64,000 bases of DNA from Collinsella sp. AF20-14LB (GCF_003459505.1 NZ_QRWD01000010.1:1-64000); one strand, 5' to 3'; positions 34,673-43,310 are shown, counted from the first letter of the stretch. A program made the numbers and translations. The notes: generated from the letters alone by a model not told the origin.

Positions 34673-35038
34673 TTATTTGCGAAGAACATCGGCTAGCCGC
34701 AGGATTGAAATCATCGACCGATAAGTGAGTTCCACTTTTTCGCCCGCAAGCAGTCGTTTCGAGCCAATCTCATCTAGCCCCACAAGCCGAGAAAACAGCG
34801 GGCCGCTCATCGTGCCATCGTCAATTGATTCCCTTATGGTCTTCAAAACGTCCGTATCATGAAGCGATGCCGAGCTGTAGGGGGCAACACGAGCGGAACT
34901 CTCAATTAACGACGAGACAAAAGGATGGAGATGCTTTGGACATAGTCCATCAAACACCACATCCCCATTGTCGTTCGAGCCGACCAGGCGCCAAGTATAA
35001 TGATCGACCCAGTCATCCCCGTCATATATGGCGTCCAT
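34673..35038 (-). CDS. Hypothetical protein with a possible C-terminal HTH
   Basis: A 121-residue protein, ATG at 35038 with a weak GGAAG site; a longer frame reaches 35128 but overlaps nothing useful. The C-terminus, LFSRLVGLDEIGSKRLLAGE then VELTYRSMISILRLADVL, resembles a small helix-turn-helix. Codon use and GC are lower than around it, suggesting acquired DNA. No family recognised. Confidence 0.5.
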   Translation of the reverse strand: MDAIYDGDDWVDHYTWRLVGSNDNGDVVFDGLCPKHLHPFVSSLIESSARVAPYSSASLHDTDVLKTIRESIDDGTMSGPLFSRLVGLDEIGSKRLLAGEKVELTYRSMISILRLADVLRK

Positions 35039-35052
35039 GAGCAACTTCCCGT

Positions 35053-35562
35053 CTAGAGAGAGAAACCTATTTGGACATCGGGGCGCAAGACCGCAATCCA
35101 TATCGGACCTGCAGCAGCTCCAACCCAACGCACCACATAGGTTCCCTTTCGTACATGTGTATCAATCTGCTCTGAAATGCCGGTGAATGCAATTCCAGAC
35201 CCGTTTGTCGGATAGCAATCGACGTATTTTTGTTTTCCGCTCACAACCTTGTATAGATATATCGTTCCAGCAAAAGAGAAGGGATCGTTCGCAATTTTGT
35301 CCGGAAGAACTTGCCACCTCAAAATCCCGCTACCAATATGGTCAAGCTTGACCGTTCCGCCGTCCCCCTCAAAAGTGGCAAGGGGATTTACCCCAGACTG
35401 GGAGTCGGCATCGCCCTCCTTAGCAGTTATCAGCAGGTTGCCCGTATAAGACTGCTGAGGCTCACCTTCAGGACAGGCAGCCTTGGCCCAAGAAGGGCCA
35501 CTCAGGCAGAACAGTCCGAGCAGCATCAATACCAACAAGAGAAAACCCTTAGTTCTTTTCAT
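35053..35562 (-). CDS. Small secreted protein of unknown function
   Basis: A 169-residue protein with a classic signal peptide, MKRTKGFLLLVLMLLGLFCL, and a likely cut after AKA near residue 28. The mature part is beta-rich with two Cys residues and repeated aromatic/Gly segments. It lies in a low-GC stretch next to a tRNA gene and just upstream of the hypothetical gene at 35038, 14 bases away, as one minus-strand unit. No family recognised. Confidence 0.62.
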   Translation of the reverse strand: MKRTKGFLLLVLMLLGLFCLSGPSWAKAACPEGEPQQSYTGNLLITAKEGDADSQSGVNPLATFEGDGGTVKLDHIGSGILRWQVLPDKIANDPFSFAGTIYLYKVVSGKQKYVDCYPTNGSGIAFTGISEQIDTHVRKGTYVVRWVGAAAGPIWIAVLRPDVQIGFSL

Positions 35563-35782
35563 CTATATCCCCAATGTCTCTCGACATTTGTATATTGTGA
35601 CCATTTTAGATCTATATGGCCAATTCGAGCCCTCATCATGGCAATTGTTGCAGCTGGGTTTCTTTTCATTAAGATTTCACTTTGGTAAATCCCCGCCCCT
35701 AAGCATTAAACCCGAAGTCCACCGAGTGGGCCGCTGTTGACGTGGCGATGCTTGGATTGGCACACACGCACTCAAAATCGAA
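35563..35782. other. Intergenic AT-rich spacer
   Basis: No gene, repeat or clear promoter seen between the secreted-protein gene and the tRNA terminator; probably contains the promoter of the minus-strand pair. Confidence 0.3.
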
Positions 35783-35808
35783 AACAAAAAAGCCGCCCGA
35801 AGGCGGCT
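35783..35808 (-). terminator. Terminator of the tRNA-Thr gene
   Basis: On the minus strand AGCCGCC-TTCG-GGCGGCT is followed by TTTTTTG. Confidence 0.85.
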
Positions 35809-35819
35809 ATCTTGTGCAA

Positions 35820-35895
35820 TGGAGCCAGCGACCGGGCTCGAACCGGTGACCCCCGCTTTACGAGAGCGGTGCTCTACCAACTGAGCTACGCTGGC
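35820..35895 (-). tRNA. tRNA-Thr (anticodon CGT)
   Basis: Read on the minus strand this is a complete 76-base cloverleaf: acceptor GCCAGCG/CGCTGGC, D-arm with AGCTCAGTTGGTAGAGC, anticodon loop CTCGTAA giving CGT (Thr, codon ACG), T-arm GGTTCGAGCC, and an encoded 3' CCA. A terminator follows it. Confidence 0.95.
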
Positions 35896-36102
35896 GGCCA
35901 TGTGGTGACGCAACTGAGGCGTCAACGGCTGTCTATGATACGGGACATCGCTCATCCGCGCAAGTGTTCTGACGGCTTTTCTCACTTTAAATGCACTAAT
36001 ATTAGAGGCGTGATGTCTGCAGTGCCCATTTGTTACTTGACCTGCTGTTGAGTTGGTGGTCGACGTCCCGCTCGTATGGGTCTCAAACAGAATGGGGCAG
36101 CC

Positions 36103-36585
36103 ATGGCTCAACCCAAGATTCTTCTTACGCGTATCGATGACCGTTTCATTTACGGGCAAGACGTTGAGCTGTGGAACGAAGCCGTGGGTTCCAACCTTGT
36201 CCTAATCGTCAACGATGAGATCGCGGCGGATTCGCGCCAATGGGCACCAATGAGGGTGGCGGTGCCAGAAGGCGTTTGGACGCGGTTTTTCTCGGTGCAA
36301 AGGACTATCGACATCATTCATACCGCAACGCCGCGTCAATGGATCTTGATCATAGTGGCCTCACCCGCCGATGCGCTCGCGCTGGTTAAGGGTGGTGTGC
36401 CAATAACCAAGATCAGCATTGGCCATATGCAGGCAGGGGAGGGCAAGCGCTCTGCAACGCCTACCATTGCCGTAGACGATACGGACATCGCCGCCTTCAA
36501 AGAGTTGCAAAAGCTCGGCATAGAGCTAGAAATCCGCTATCTCCCCAGTTCCGCCCCCGACCCCATTGGCAATCTGTTCAACTGA
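36103..36585 (+). CDS. Orphan PTS mannose-family EIIB-like protein lacking the active histidine
   Basis: A 160-residue paralogue of the EIIB at 25242: ILLTRIDDRFIYGQDVELWN, RFFSVQRTIDII, LVKGGVPITKISIGHMQ and FKELQKLGIELEIR all align. The phosphorylation site is changed: where the intact protein has His17 (LVHGQV) this one has Tyr17 (FIYGQD). It cannot relay phosphate by the usual route. No IIA, IIC or IID gene adjoins it. It may be a decaying copy or a regulatory EIIB mimic. ATG 36103 is inferred from alignment; the ribosome site is weak. Its TGA stop is part of a repeat. Confidence 0.82.
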   Translation: MAQPKILLTRIDDRFIYGQDVELWNEAVGSNLVLIVNDEIAADSRQWAPMRVAVPEGVWTRFFSVQRTIDIIHTATPRQWILIIVASPADALALVKGGVPITKISIGHMQAGEGKRSATPTIAVDDTDIAAFKELQKLGIELEIRYLPSSAPDPIGNLFN

Positions 36586-36613
36586 TCCCTTGGGGACGGA
36601 GGAAAACGGATCA
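36583..36613. repeat. 31-bp palindrome-ended repeat, family C (copy 1)
   Basis: Begins TGATCCCTTGGGG and ends AAAACGGATCA. Its first three bases are the stop codon of the EIIB-like gene. The identical 31 bases occur inverted at 63273-63303, and a diverged 31-base copy at 58136-58166. Confidence 0.85.
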
Positions 36614-36653
36614 TTTTGCCCTTGCGAGGGACGCGCGCGATGCCGCCTGTCAA

Positions 36654-36803
36654 AAACTATGCCCATTTACTACGTTTGATTGGCTATCGTCGAGCATGTC
36701 GAATTTGAGATAAACAAAACCGCAGGTATACTGCTCACAAATGTAACAAAAACCGGTGCATGGTCGAGCATCCCGGGCTAAACGTAGTAAATGGGCATAG
36801 TTT
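36654..36803. mobile_element. MITE-like element with perfect terminal inverted repeats, family B (copy 1)
   Basis: The end AAACTATGCCCATTTACTAC plus GTT (36654-36676) recurs exactly inverted at 36781-36803. About 104 bases lie between, with no coding capacity. A second element with the same ends, bar two bases, is at 58204-58357; the interiors share only CCGCAGGTA and short stretches. Confidence 0.72.
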
Positions 36804-36849
36804 TGATATGTCACTCATACAGTCACAGAAAAAACGAGCCTAAAAGATG

Positions 36850-36886
36850 AAAAAGCGCCCGCTGGCGGTGGTGCCGGCGGGCGCTG
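36850..36886 (-). terminator. Terminator after galM
   Basis: On the minus strand AGCGCCCGC and GCGGGCGCT arms form a stem followed by TTTTTC. Confidence 0.82.
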
Positions 36887-36911
36887 CTGTGCGATATGTC
36901 GCGTTGCGGGC

Positions 36912-37964
36912 TTAGTGCCTCATAAAGTGGTATTCGATCACATTGCTGTAGGGATGGCCCGGGCCCACAATGCCCTGCGGGAACAGAGGCTGGTGCGGCG
37001 TGTCGGGGTACATCTCGGCCTCGAGGGCAAAGCCGGCGCCCCAACCATAGTTGGCGTCGTCCTTGGCGTGCTCGTCGCCCAGCCAGTTGCCGGTGTAGAG
37101 CTGCACGCCCGGGGCAGTGGTGTAGTAGTCCATCTCACGACCGGTCCACATCTCCTCGACGTGCATCGCGCGGCGCAGGTTGCGGCCGTACTGATAGCCA
37201 TCGATGCACAGGCAGTGATCGTAGCCACGGGCCTGCTTAATCTGTGGATCGTCGGCCTCCATGCCAGGCGCGACGGGGCGCAGCTCACGGAAGTCAAACG
37301 GCGTGCCCTCGACCGGAGCAATCTCGCCGGTGGGAATGTTCTGGTCATCAATGGGCAGGTAGTGGGCGGCGTTGGCGACAAAGAAATGTTCGCAGTCCAT
37401 GCCGGCGTTATGGCCGGCAAGGTTAAAGTACGTGTGGTTGGTCATGGACACGTAGGTGGCGCGGTCGCTCTCGCAGCCATAATCGATGCGGAAGACGCCG
37501 GTGCGCGTAACGGTAAACACGGCCGTAAAGGTTCGGTTGCCGGGCAGGCCCAGCTCGCCGTCCTTAAGCGAGGTGGTCATGCGCACGGCGTTATGGACCT
37601 CGTCGAGCTCAACATCCCACACACGTTTGTGCAGGCCGTGCTTAAGGTCGCTGTGCAGGTTGTTGGCGCCCTCGTTGGCGGGCATATGCCAGTCCGTGCC
37701 GTCGATGGCGATCGTGGCGCCAGCGGTGCGGTTTGCCACAGGGCCGATGGTCGCGCCAAAGCAGGCGGGGTTGTCAAAGTAATCCTCGAGCTTATCGAAG
37801 CCCAGCACCACATCGCGCACGTTGCCGGGAATGTCGGGCACATCGATACCAAGCACCGTGGCGCCATAGTCCATAATGCGAACGCAGATCTCGGGCCCGT
37901 CGAGGGTGTAACGATGAACGGGGGTACCGCACGGCGCGGTGCCGAAAAGCTCGGAAGTGATCAT
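36912..37964 (-). CDS. galM: Aldose 1-epimerase (galactose mutarotase)
   Basis: A 350-residue mutarotase interconverting alpha and beta anomers of galactose or glucose. Family features: GATIGPVANRTAGA, NNLHSDLKHGLHKRVWD, MTNHTYFNLAGH (catalytic His region), the second His in ARGYDHCLCI, GVQLYTGNWLG and the C-terminal ALEAEMYPDTPHQP with the catalytic Glu. ATG 37964 has AGGAA upstream. It stands alone, divergent from a DeoR regulator at 38171. GalT at the right edge suggests a Leloir route also exists. Confidence 0.93.
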   Translation of the reverse strand: MITSELFGTAPCGTPVHRYTLDGPEICVRIMDYGATVLGIDVPDIPGNVRDVVLGFDKLEDYFDNPACFGATIGPVANRTAGATIAIDGTDWHMPANEGANNLHSDLKHGLHKRVWDVELDEVHNAVRMTTSLKDGELGLPGNRTFTAVFTVTRTGVFRIDYGCESDRATYVSMTNHTYFNLAGHNAGMDCEHFFVANAAHYLPIDDQNIPTGEIAPVEGTPFDFRELRPVAPGMEADDPQIKQARGYDHCLCIDGYQYGRNLRRAMHVEEMWTGREMDYYTTAPGVQLYTGNWLGDEHAKDDANYGWGAGFALEAEMYPDTPHQPLFPQGIVGPGHPYSNVIEYHFMRH

Positions 37965-38170
37965 TTGGTTCCTAACATCGAGGTATTTCCGACAAACTGT
38001 AGCGCGAACAGGCGAGATTATCACTACACCCCACTAAAGCTGGGGGTATTTTTCTCAAAAAAGTGATGATTGGAGCTGTGCGGGCGTTCATTTTTGACGC
38101 GTACGAGTCTGATACAATTTGTTCGTTACTGTTTGAATGATATGCGCGCAAAGAACGGCGAGGATTCATC

Positions 38171-38935
38171 GTGATTAAGGCAGAGCGACAGGATAAGGTT
38201 CGTCAGCTGCTCGAGGAGCAGGGTACGGTCTCGGTCAAAGAGATTTCGGATGCGTTGGGCGTTTCGGACATGACGATTCGCCGCGACCTCGAAGAACTTG
38301 CGAGCCTAGGCGAGATCGAGCGCGTGCACGGCGGAGCCCGCAGTGCACAGGGCCGTCCCCACGCTATGCTGCGCCATGAGTATTCGCACAGCGAAAAGCG
38401 CACTAAGCATGCCGAGGAAAAGCTGCAGATCGCGCGCCGCGCTGTGGAGCTTATCGAGGAAGGCTCGACCATCTTCTTGGGTACGGGCACCACGGTTGAG
38501 CAGATGGCCTCGATGCTGCCGGCGTTTCGCCTGCGCATTGTGACTAATTCGCTTTCGGTGTTTAACTTGCTCGAGGCGCGCGAAGACTGCGACCTGTGCC
38601 TCGTGGGCGGCATGTATCGCCGCCGCACCGCCGCCTTTGTGGGGCCCATGGCCGAGGATACCCTGCGCGCGCTGGGAATCGACGCAGCCTATATCGGCGC
38701 CAACGGCATTTTGAACGGCGATGTGTCCACGTCTAACATGGAAGAGGGCCGCATCCAGCAGCTCGCCTTTAGCAAGGCCGACTCGCGCTATCTGATCGCC
38801 GACTCCAGCAAGATCGGCAAGCGCGACTTCTACACCTTCTGCCGCCTGGACAATTTGGACGCTGTGGTGTGTGAGCCGGGTATCGCCGCCGAGGACCGCA
38901 CTGCCATCGAGGAGCACACGCAAGTCATTTGCTAG
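38171..38935 (+). CDS. DeoR/GlpR-family sugar regulator
   Basis: A 254-residue repressor: N-terminal winged helix (ERQDKVRQLLEEQGTVSVKE, GVSDMTIRRDLEELASLGEI) and a sugar-phosphate-binding DeoR C-domain (FLGTGTTVEQMASMLP, VGGMYRRRTAAFVGPMAEDT, SKIGKRDFYTFCRLDNLD). GTG start with GAGG upstream. It diverges from galM, which is a likely target. The last ~51 codons are duplicated at 50581-50736. Confidence 0.9.
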   Translation: MIKAERQDKVRQLLEEQGTVSVKEISDALGVSDMTIRRDLEELASLGEIERVHGGARSAQGRPHAMLRHEYSHSEKRTKHAEEKLQIARRAVELIEEGSTIFLGTGTTVEQMASMLPAFRLRIVTNSLSVFNLLEAREDCDLCLVGGMYRRRTAAFVGPMAEDTLRALGIDAAYIGANGILNGDVSTSNMEEGRIQQLAFSKADSRYLIADSSKIGKRDFYTFCRLDNLDAVVCEPGIAAEDRTAIEEHTQVIC

Positions 38936-38949
38936 CGAGTGCCGCCGTG

Positions 38950-39255
38950 CTAGACCAGGCGGGCGTAGTCCTGTGACTGGTGAAAGACGTGGGCGATATA
39001 GATTGTTTCGCGCTCAAACTTGTAAAGACAGGTGTAGTTGTTGACGGGAAACGATCGGTAATTACGTGCCGCCAGCTCTTGCATGTGTGAGAGAGGTCGT
39101 AGGAGCGGCTGCTCGCGAAGCAAATCAAGTTGATATTCAAACTCAGTGACAAAATTGCCCGCTGCGCGCGGATTCTTGAGGATTTGGGCAAGGTATCCGA
39201 CGATACTCTCGTACTCATATCGCGCGCTTTTGAGTATTACGACGTTATAGGCCAT
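38950..39255 (-). CDS. RelE/ParE-family toxin
   Basis: A 101-residue toxin of the RelE/ParE fold: VILKSARYEYESIVGYLAQI, NPRAAGNFVTEFEYQLDLL, YRSFPVNNYTCLYKFE and a final VFHQSQDY. RelE members cut mRNA at the ribosome, ParE members poison gyrase; the sequence does not settle which. It overlaps the antitoxin gene upstream by 11 bases, the typical order antitoxin then toxin. Confidence 0.85.
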   Translation of the reverse strand: MAYNVVILKSARYEYESIVGYLAQILKNPRAAGNFVTEFEYQLDLLREQPLLRPLSHMQELAARNYRSFPVNNYTCLYKFERETIYIAHVFHQSQDYARLV

Positions 39256-39511
39256 ATTTGTCTCGTATCGAGGTCGCGAAGGTGTCATAGTCGCTATAGT
39301 CGCCTTGCGATATCTCGTTTTCTGCCAGCATTATACGAGACAGCAGCTTGGCTTTGGCGATTTCGTCTTGCATGAGGCGATATTGGTCGCTGCTGATGCA
39401 GTGCATGGCCTCGTAGCCGTTCTTGGTTACGGTGACGTCGTGCTCGGACTCAACAAGCGCGGTGAATGTGGCAGTGTCCTTCATGTCTCGGACGGGCACA
39501 CAGATGGGCAT
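39245..39511 (-). CDS. Phd/YefM-like antitoxin
   Basis: An 88-residue antitoxin. The N-terminal part MPICVPVRDMKDTATFTALV and DVTVTKNGYEAMHCIS is a Phd/YefM-type DNA-binding fold; the C-terminal helices (EIAKAKLLSRIMLAENEI) would wrap the toxin. ATG 39511 follows AAGGAG. The pair probably represses its own promoter. Confidence 0.83.
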   Translation of the reverse strand: MPICVPVRDMKDTATFTALVESEHDVTVTKNGYEAMHCISSDQYRLMQDEIAKAKLLSRIMLAENEISQGDYSDYDTFATSIRDKYGL

Positions 39512-39574
39512 AGGTATCTCCTTCGCATTGGGACATAATTGTACCACGTCATAAAAAATTGTCGGCGCCGCTGA

Positions 39575-39637
39575 ATTGTCTCAATCTGTAACAGGTAGGA
39601 CCGAAAAGTTCGGTTAGATGTTACGGATTGAGACAAA
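39575..39637. repeat. Palindromic repeat, family E (single copy)
   Basis: GTCTCAATCTGTAACA and TGTTACGGATTGAGAC are inverted arms around a GGACCGAAAAGTTCGG core. It matches the three tandem units at 52467-52689. Confidence 0.8.
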
Positions 39638-39983
39638 CGTGCGGCGCGGGCCGCTCAAAAGCAAAAAAGGCAGATACGACCAAGGATGCGGGGCATCTAC
39701 CGGGAAGGTCGTATCCGCCACACGGAAAGAGGCGCATGGACGCAGCGCCCATGCAATCGGGATTGGTAAGGTGCTCAATCGCGCGCGATAGTCGCGGCGG
39801 CCGGTGGAGCAGGCTTGCAAGCAGGGGCAAGTGACACGCTCAACACGATTCTAAAAACAAAAAGGCCAGGATGCAGTTCATCCGGTGGTGTGTTCATCGC
39901 CTTCGTTGCCAGATTGCTCTGCACGCTGGCGCGTTGCGACGAGTTATGAGCCCATATCATGCTGAGAAGGCAAAGCCCAAGAA
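39638..39983. other. Intergenic region without recognisable genes
   Basis: Several 60-70 codon frames on both strands lack ribosome sites and overlap one another. No repeat beyond family E and no promoter recognised. It separates the toxin-antitoxin pair from the dehydrogenase terminator. Confidence 0.35.
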
Positions 39984-40019
39984 CAAAAGTATCCCCGTCG
40001 GACCTAAGTTCCGACGGGG
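39984..40019 (-). terminator. Terminator after the 2-hydroxyacid dehydrogenase gene
   Basis: On the minus strand CCCCGTCGGA pairs with TCCGACGGGG, followed by ATACTTTTGTTCTT. Confidence 0.75.
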
Positions 40020-40052
40020 GCTACGGTGCGCTATCGCGCTGAATGGGTGTGA

Positions 40053-41042
40053 TTACAATTGAGTGGCACAGGTACCCTCAACCATAGCGGGAACAGCGGC
40101 AACGCCCTGCTCGACCATGCAGTTTACATCGATATCGGTGTAGAACGCGATGTGGTTGGTGAGCAGCACGTTGGGGAACTGGCGTAGGTAAGCCATCTTG
40201 CGGTTGGCAAGAATGTCGTGCATACGGTTCTCATGGTAGATGCCCACTTCGTCCTCGAAGACGTCCATAGCAAGCGCACCGATCTTTTCGGACTCAATCG
40301 CCTCGATGACGGCATCGGTGTCGATGAGCTCACCGCGCGAGACGTTGACGATGGTCACATCTTCGCGCATCTTGGCGATGGCATCGGCATTGATGATGCC
40401 GCGGGTGGAGTCCATGAGGGGCACGTGCAGGGTGATGACGTCGGAGTTGGCAACGAGCGTATCCATGTCAACGTACTCGAGGCTGTCGCGGTTTGCCAGC
40501 TCGGCATTGGGGTAGGGATCGTAGGCCAAGATCTTGCAGCCAAAGCCGGAGAGGTTGTCGATGACGGTGCGACCAATGCGGCCGGTGCCAACCACGCCCA
40601 CGGTCAGCGTGCGCAGTTCGCGGCCCAGCAGCCCGTCCAGGGAGTAGTCATTCACCTGCTGGCGCCAAATGGCGGCCTTGCAGCGGCGCAAGGCCATCAG
40701 GATGAGCATAACGGTGAACTCGGCAACGCCGTAGGGCGGATAGGCGGTGTTGCACACCTTGATGCCCAGCTCCTGGGCGCGCTTGACGTCCACGTGGTTG
40801 AAGCCGACGCAGCGGATAGCGATGTAACGAACGCCCAGCTCGTGCGCGCGCTCCACCAAAGCGGCGGACATCACGGATTTGTTGTTGATGATGATTCCCT
40901 CGCAGCCTGCAACGGAGTCAATGTTAGCTTCGGAGAGGATTTGAGTGTCAAAGGAGATGGAGTAGCCTGCTGGAAGATTGGCGGCAGCGCGCATGTAGGC
41001 GGCGACCTCGTCGTCGCGCAATTCGAACAGTCTGATGTTCAT
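40053..41042 (-). CDS. D-lactate dehydrogenase-like D-2-hydroxyacid dehydrogenase
   Basis: A 329-residue NAD-dependent D-isomer hydroxyacid dehydrogenase. Rossmann motif VGVVGTGRIGRTV, cofactor-region VNVSRGELIDTDAV with the catalytic Arg, the Glu in DVFEDEVGIY and the catalytic His in LTNHIAFYTD. AIRCVGFNHVDVKRA and AEFTVMLIL match D-lactate dehydrogenases, giving a role in recycling NADH from sugar fermentation. ATG follows AAGGAAC. Transcribed alone. Confidence 0.88.
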   Translation of the reverse strand: MNIRLFELRDDEVAAYMRAAANLPAGYSISFDTQILSEANIDSVAGCEGIIINNKSVMSAALVERAHELGVRYIAIRCVGFNHVDVKRAQELGIKVCNTAYPPYGVAEFTVMLILMALRRCKAAIWRQQVNDYSLDGLLGRELRTLTVGVVGTGRIGRTVIDNLSGFGCKILAYDPYPNAELANRDSLEYVDMDTLVANSDVITLHVPLMDSTRGIINADAIAKMREDVTIVNVSRGELIDTDAVIEAIESEKIGALAMDVFEDEVGIYHENRMHDILANRKMAYLRQFPNVLLTNHIAFYTDIDVNCMVEQGVAAVPAMVEGTCATQL

Positions 41043-41207
41043 AGCGTTCCTTTTCTATGTCGGCGTATGATACGTCGCGGCCGGTGCCCGTGTGGCCCGT
41101 CCGCCGCGCTCGGGGATACCGTTCCCGTGGCGCGTTCATCGTCGTTACGATAATAGGCAGGTTTTTCGTGCTGCAACATCGCATAACCAGCACTTCCACG
41201 ATTGCTA

Positions 41208-41226
41208 TTTCACCTACGCGGTGAAA
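41208..41226. promoter_or_regulatory. TTTCACC-N5-GGTGAAA palindrome upstream of the PRD regulator
   Basis: TTTCACC and GGTGAAA flank TACGC. The same arms and spacing occur at 44735-44753 upstream of the M42-PTS operon. Confidence 0.6.
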
Positions 41227-41301
41227 GATTTGAATGCGCGTGAAATTGGCAGGTCCTATGACGGAAGGTATAGTTATCTGAGACGATGATAGGAGGGTGC
41301 C

Positions 41302-41754
41302 GTGAGTTCCGATCGAAGCAGGGAAATTGTTCGTATTCTCGAAAGCGGGGCGTCCTGGACCACGGCGTCTCAGATCGCTTCGCAGGTTGGATGCTCTTCC
41401 CGTACTGTCAAAAGCGACATCACCGCGCTGAATCGCACCCATGAGGGCATGATTGTTGCCAGCTCGAAGGGCTATCGTATCGAGGATGCCACAGCAGCGG
41501 CGCAGCTGCTGTCGCAGCAGGCGAACGAGGTGCCGCAGACGGCCGAGGCGCGCAAGCGTTATATTCTGTTTGAACTGCTGATGCGCCACCGCAAGGTGCG
41601 CGCGGCTGATTTGGCGGAAAGCCTCTATATCTCGCTTGCGACGCTCGATAATGAGCTGGTTGCCATCAAACGAGAGTTGTCCGGGTACGGCCTGGTGCTG
41701 CGTTCGCGCGCGGGCTCGCTGTATATCGAGGGCAGTGCATCGGGTGAGAAGTAG
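41302..41754 (+). CDS. N-terminal part of a split PRD/EIIA transcriptional regulator
   Basis: A 150-residue fragment containing two helix-turn-helix domains: residues ~5-60 (ASQIASQVGCSSRTVKSDIT) and an Mga-like one at ~85-140 (VRAADLAESLYISLATLDNE). It ends with TAG at 41752-41754. The following ATG is the very next codon, in the same frame, and continues the regulator with PRD and PTS-like domains. GTG start, with AGGAGG upstream. The full protein would be of the BglG/MtlR/FrvR class. As it stands, DNA-binding and sensor halves are encoded separately unless the stop is read through. Confidence 0.75.
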   Translation: MSSDRSREIVRILESGASWTTASQIASQVGCSSRTVKSDITALNRTHEGMIVASSKGYRIEDATAAAQLLSQQANEVPQTAEARKRYILFELLMRHRKVRAADLAESLYISLATLDNELVAIKRELSGYGLVLRSRAGSLYIEGSASGEK

Positions 41755-43212
41755 ATGGTCAACCAGCTGATCTTTGACGAGACGAAGGACTATTTCAGCC
41801 AAATCGACCTTATCAATCGCTATTTCCCCAAGCTCGACCTCGCGCAGTTGCAGGAGCGCATCGACGCATGCCTGAAGCGCCGCGGGTTCTACATCAACGG
41901 CTATGCGCTCTCGAGCCTCATCATACATATTGCCATCTTCGTGGAGCGCACAAGCAATGGGTTCGAGTCGGTACCGACGACGGTCAAGGCGGCTCAGCCC
42001 GCCGGTAACGAGGCGCGCGAGGGTCTTGACGAGGTGGCGGGTGAGGTTTGCGCGGCTATCGAGGACCTTTTCTCTGTGCTCGTGTCCGATGCCGATCGCG
42101 ATGCCGTCCGCTTGATGCTGGGTGCAAACTTGATTCATGCGAATCGTTTTGAACCAAGTGACCCGGAGCACCGGCATGCGCGCGAGCTGTTGGGTGCGAT
42201 TGTGGAGCGCGTGCACGATCAATTCGGGCTTAATTTGAGCGATGGCGAGTTTGAGCTTCGTTTCTCTCTGCATCTGGCCAATATGCTATCCCGCGTGCGC
42301 TGCGGGATGCTGTTGCGTAACCCGCAGCTCGAGGCCATCAAGAGCAGTCAACCGTTTATTTACGATGTTGCGGTGTTTGTCGCCGATGTCATCGCTGCGG
42401 AGACCGGCGTTTCTGTCAACGAAGACGAAATCGCCTACATCGCGCTCCACGTGGGGTGCTTGGTGGAGGGGCAGCGCGCCAATGCCGATAAACTGCATGC
42501 GCTGGTGGTGTGCACACGTCACAACGCCTACGAGACTCATATCGACAGTTTCCTCGATGCCCTTGATGCTTGTGTGGTGGTTGAGGGTATCGTGCCTGCC
42601 ATCGACGCGGCGGGTGACATCTCGCGCGTTGACCTCGTGATTTCAACCGTGCCGCTGTCGGGGTATTGCCCGGTACCGGTGGTTAATGTCTCTCCGTTCT
42701 TTAGCAAGCAAGATATTTCGCTGATGCGTGAGCGTGTCGAAGCGCTGCTTAAGGCGCGCCTGCGGACAAACCTTGAGTGCAGCATGCGCACCTTCTTCAC
42801 CGAGGATTTCTTTGCGATCGAGCCCGAGGTTGACGATTGGCGCGATGCGATTTGCAAGATGAGTGCGCCGCTGATCGAGGGTGGCTACGCGTTTGAGAAT
42901 TTTACTGAGCGCCTACTGGAGCGTGAGGACATCAGCTCCAGTGCATACTGTGACATCGCGATGCCACACCCGCTCGATATGGACGCCAAGCGCACTGCCA
43001 TCTCGGTCGCTCTGTTCCCGCGCGGCCTTGCGTGGAACAACGCGACGGTGCATGCGGTGATCATGCTGTCGATTACCCGTGATGACCGGGCGTTTTTTGG
43101 CGAGCTGTTCAATTACATCTCGGGTGTGCTACTCAAGCCCGGTGCTGTGCGCGCCATCTCCCATGCAAAAAGCTACCAGGAGTTCTTGGACGCCCTGTTG
43201 CGTTGTGCGTAG
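41755..43212 (+). CDS. C-terminal part of the split regulator: PRD1-PRD2-EIIB-like-EIIA
   Basis: A 485-residue continuation of the gene at 41302. It carries two PTS-regulation domains (about residues 10-105 and 125-235, the second with IALHVGCLVEGQ), an EIIB-like segment around ALVVCTRHNAYETH, and an EIIA type-2 domain whose phosphorylated histidine lies in CDIAMPHPLDMD. HPr and EIIB would phosphorylate these sites according to sugar supply. No ribosome site precedes the ATG; translation would need re-initiation at TAG-ATG or suppression of the stop. It sits beside the PTS it probably regulates. Confidence 0.75.
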   Translation: MVNQLIFDETKDYFSQIDLINRYFPKLDLAQLQERIDACLKRRGFYINGYALSSLIIHIAIFVERTSNGFESVPTTVKAAQPAGNEAREGLDEVAGEVCAAIEDLFSVLVSDADRDAVRLMLGANLIHANRFEPSDPEHRHARELLGAIVERVHDQFGLNLSDGEFELRFSLHLANMLSRVRCGMLLRNPQLEAIKSSQPFIYDVAVFVADVIAAETGVSVNEDEIAYIALHVGCLVEGQRANADKLHALVVCTRHNAYETHIDSFLDALDACVVVEGIVPAIDAAGDISRVDLVISTVPLSGYCPVPVVNVSPFFSKQDISLMRERVEALLKARLRTNLECSMRTFFTEDFFAIEPEVDDWRDAICKMSAPLIEGGYAFENFTERLLEREDISSSAYCDIAMPHPLDMDAKRTAISVALFPRGLAWNNATVHAVIMLSITRDDRAFFGELFNYISGVLLKPGAVRAISHAKSYQEFLDALLRCA

Positions 43213-43310
43213 GGTTTGCGTACAAGCGGGGGTGGCTACGTCAAAAAGGCCCTCCGTCGGGTGGTCGCCTTCTCGCTTGTCGCTTCGCGACATTTCAACT
43301 CATAAATAAC

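Noticed and set aside
39614..40062. Several 60-70 codon frames between the antitoxin and dehydrogenase genes
   Set aside because: Overlap each other and the family E repeat; no start signals.
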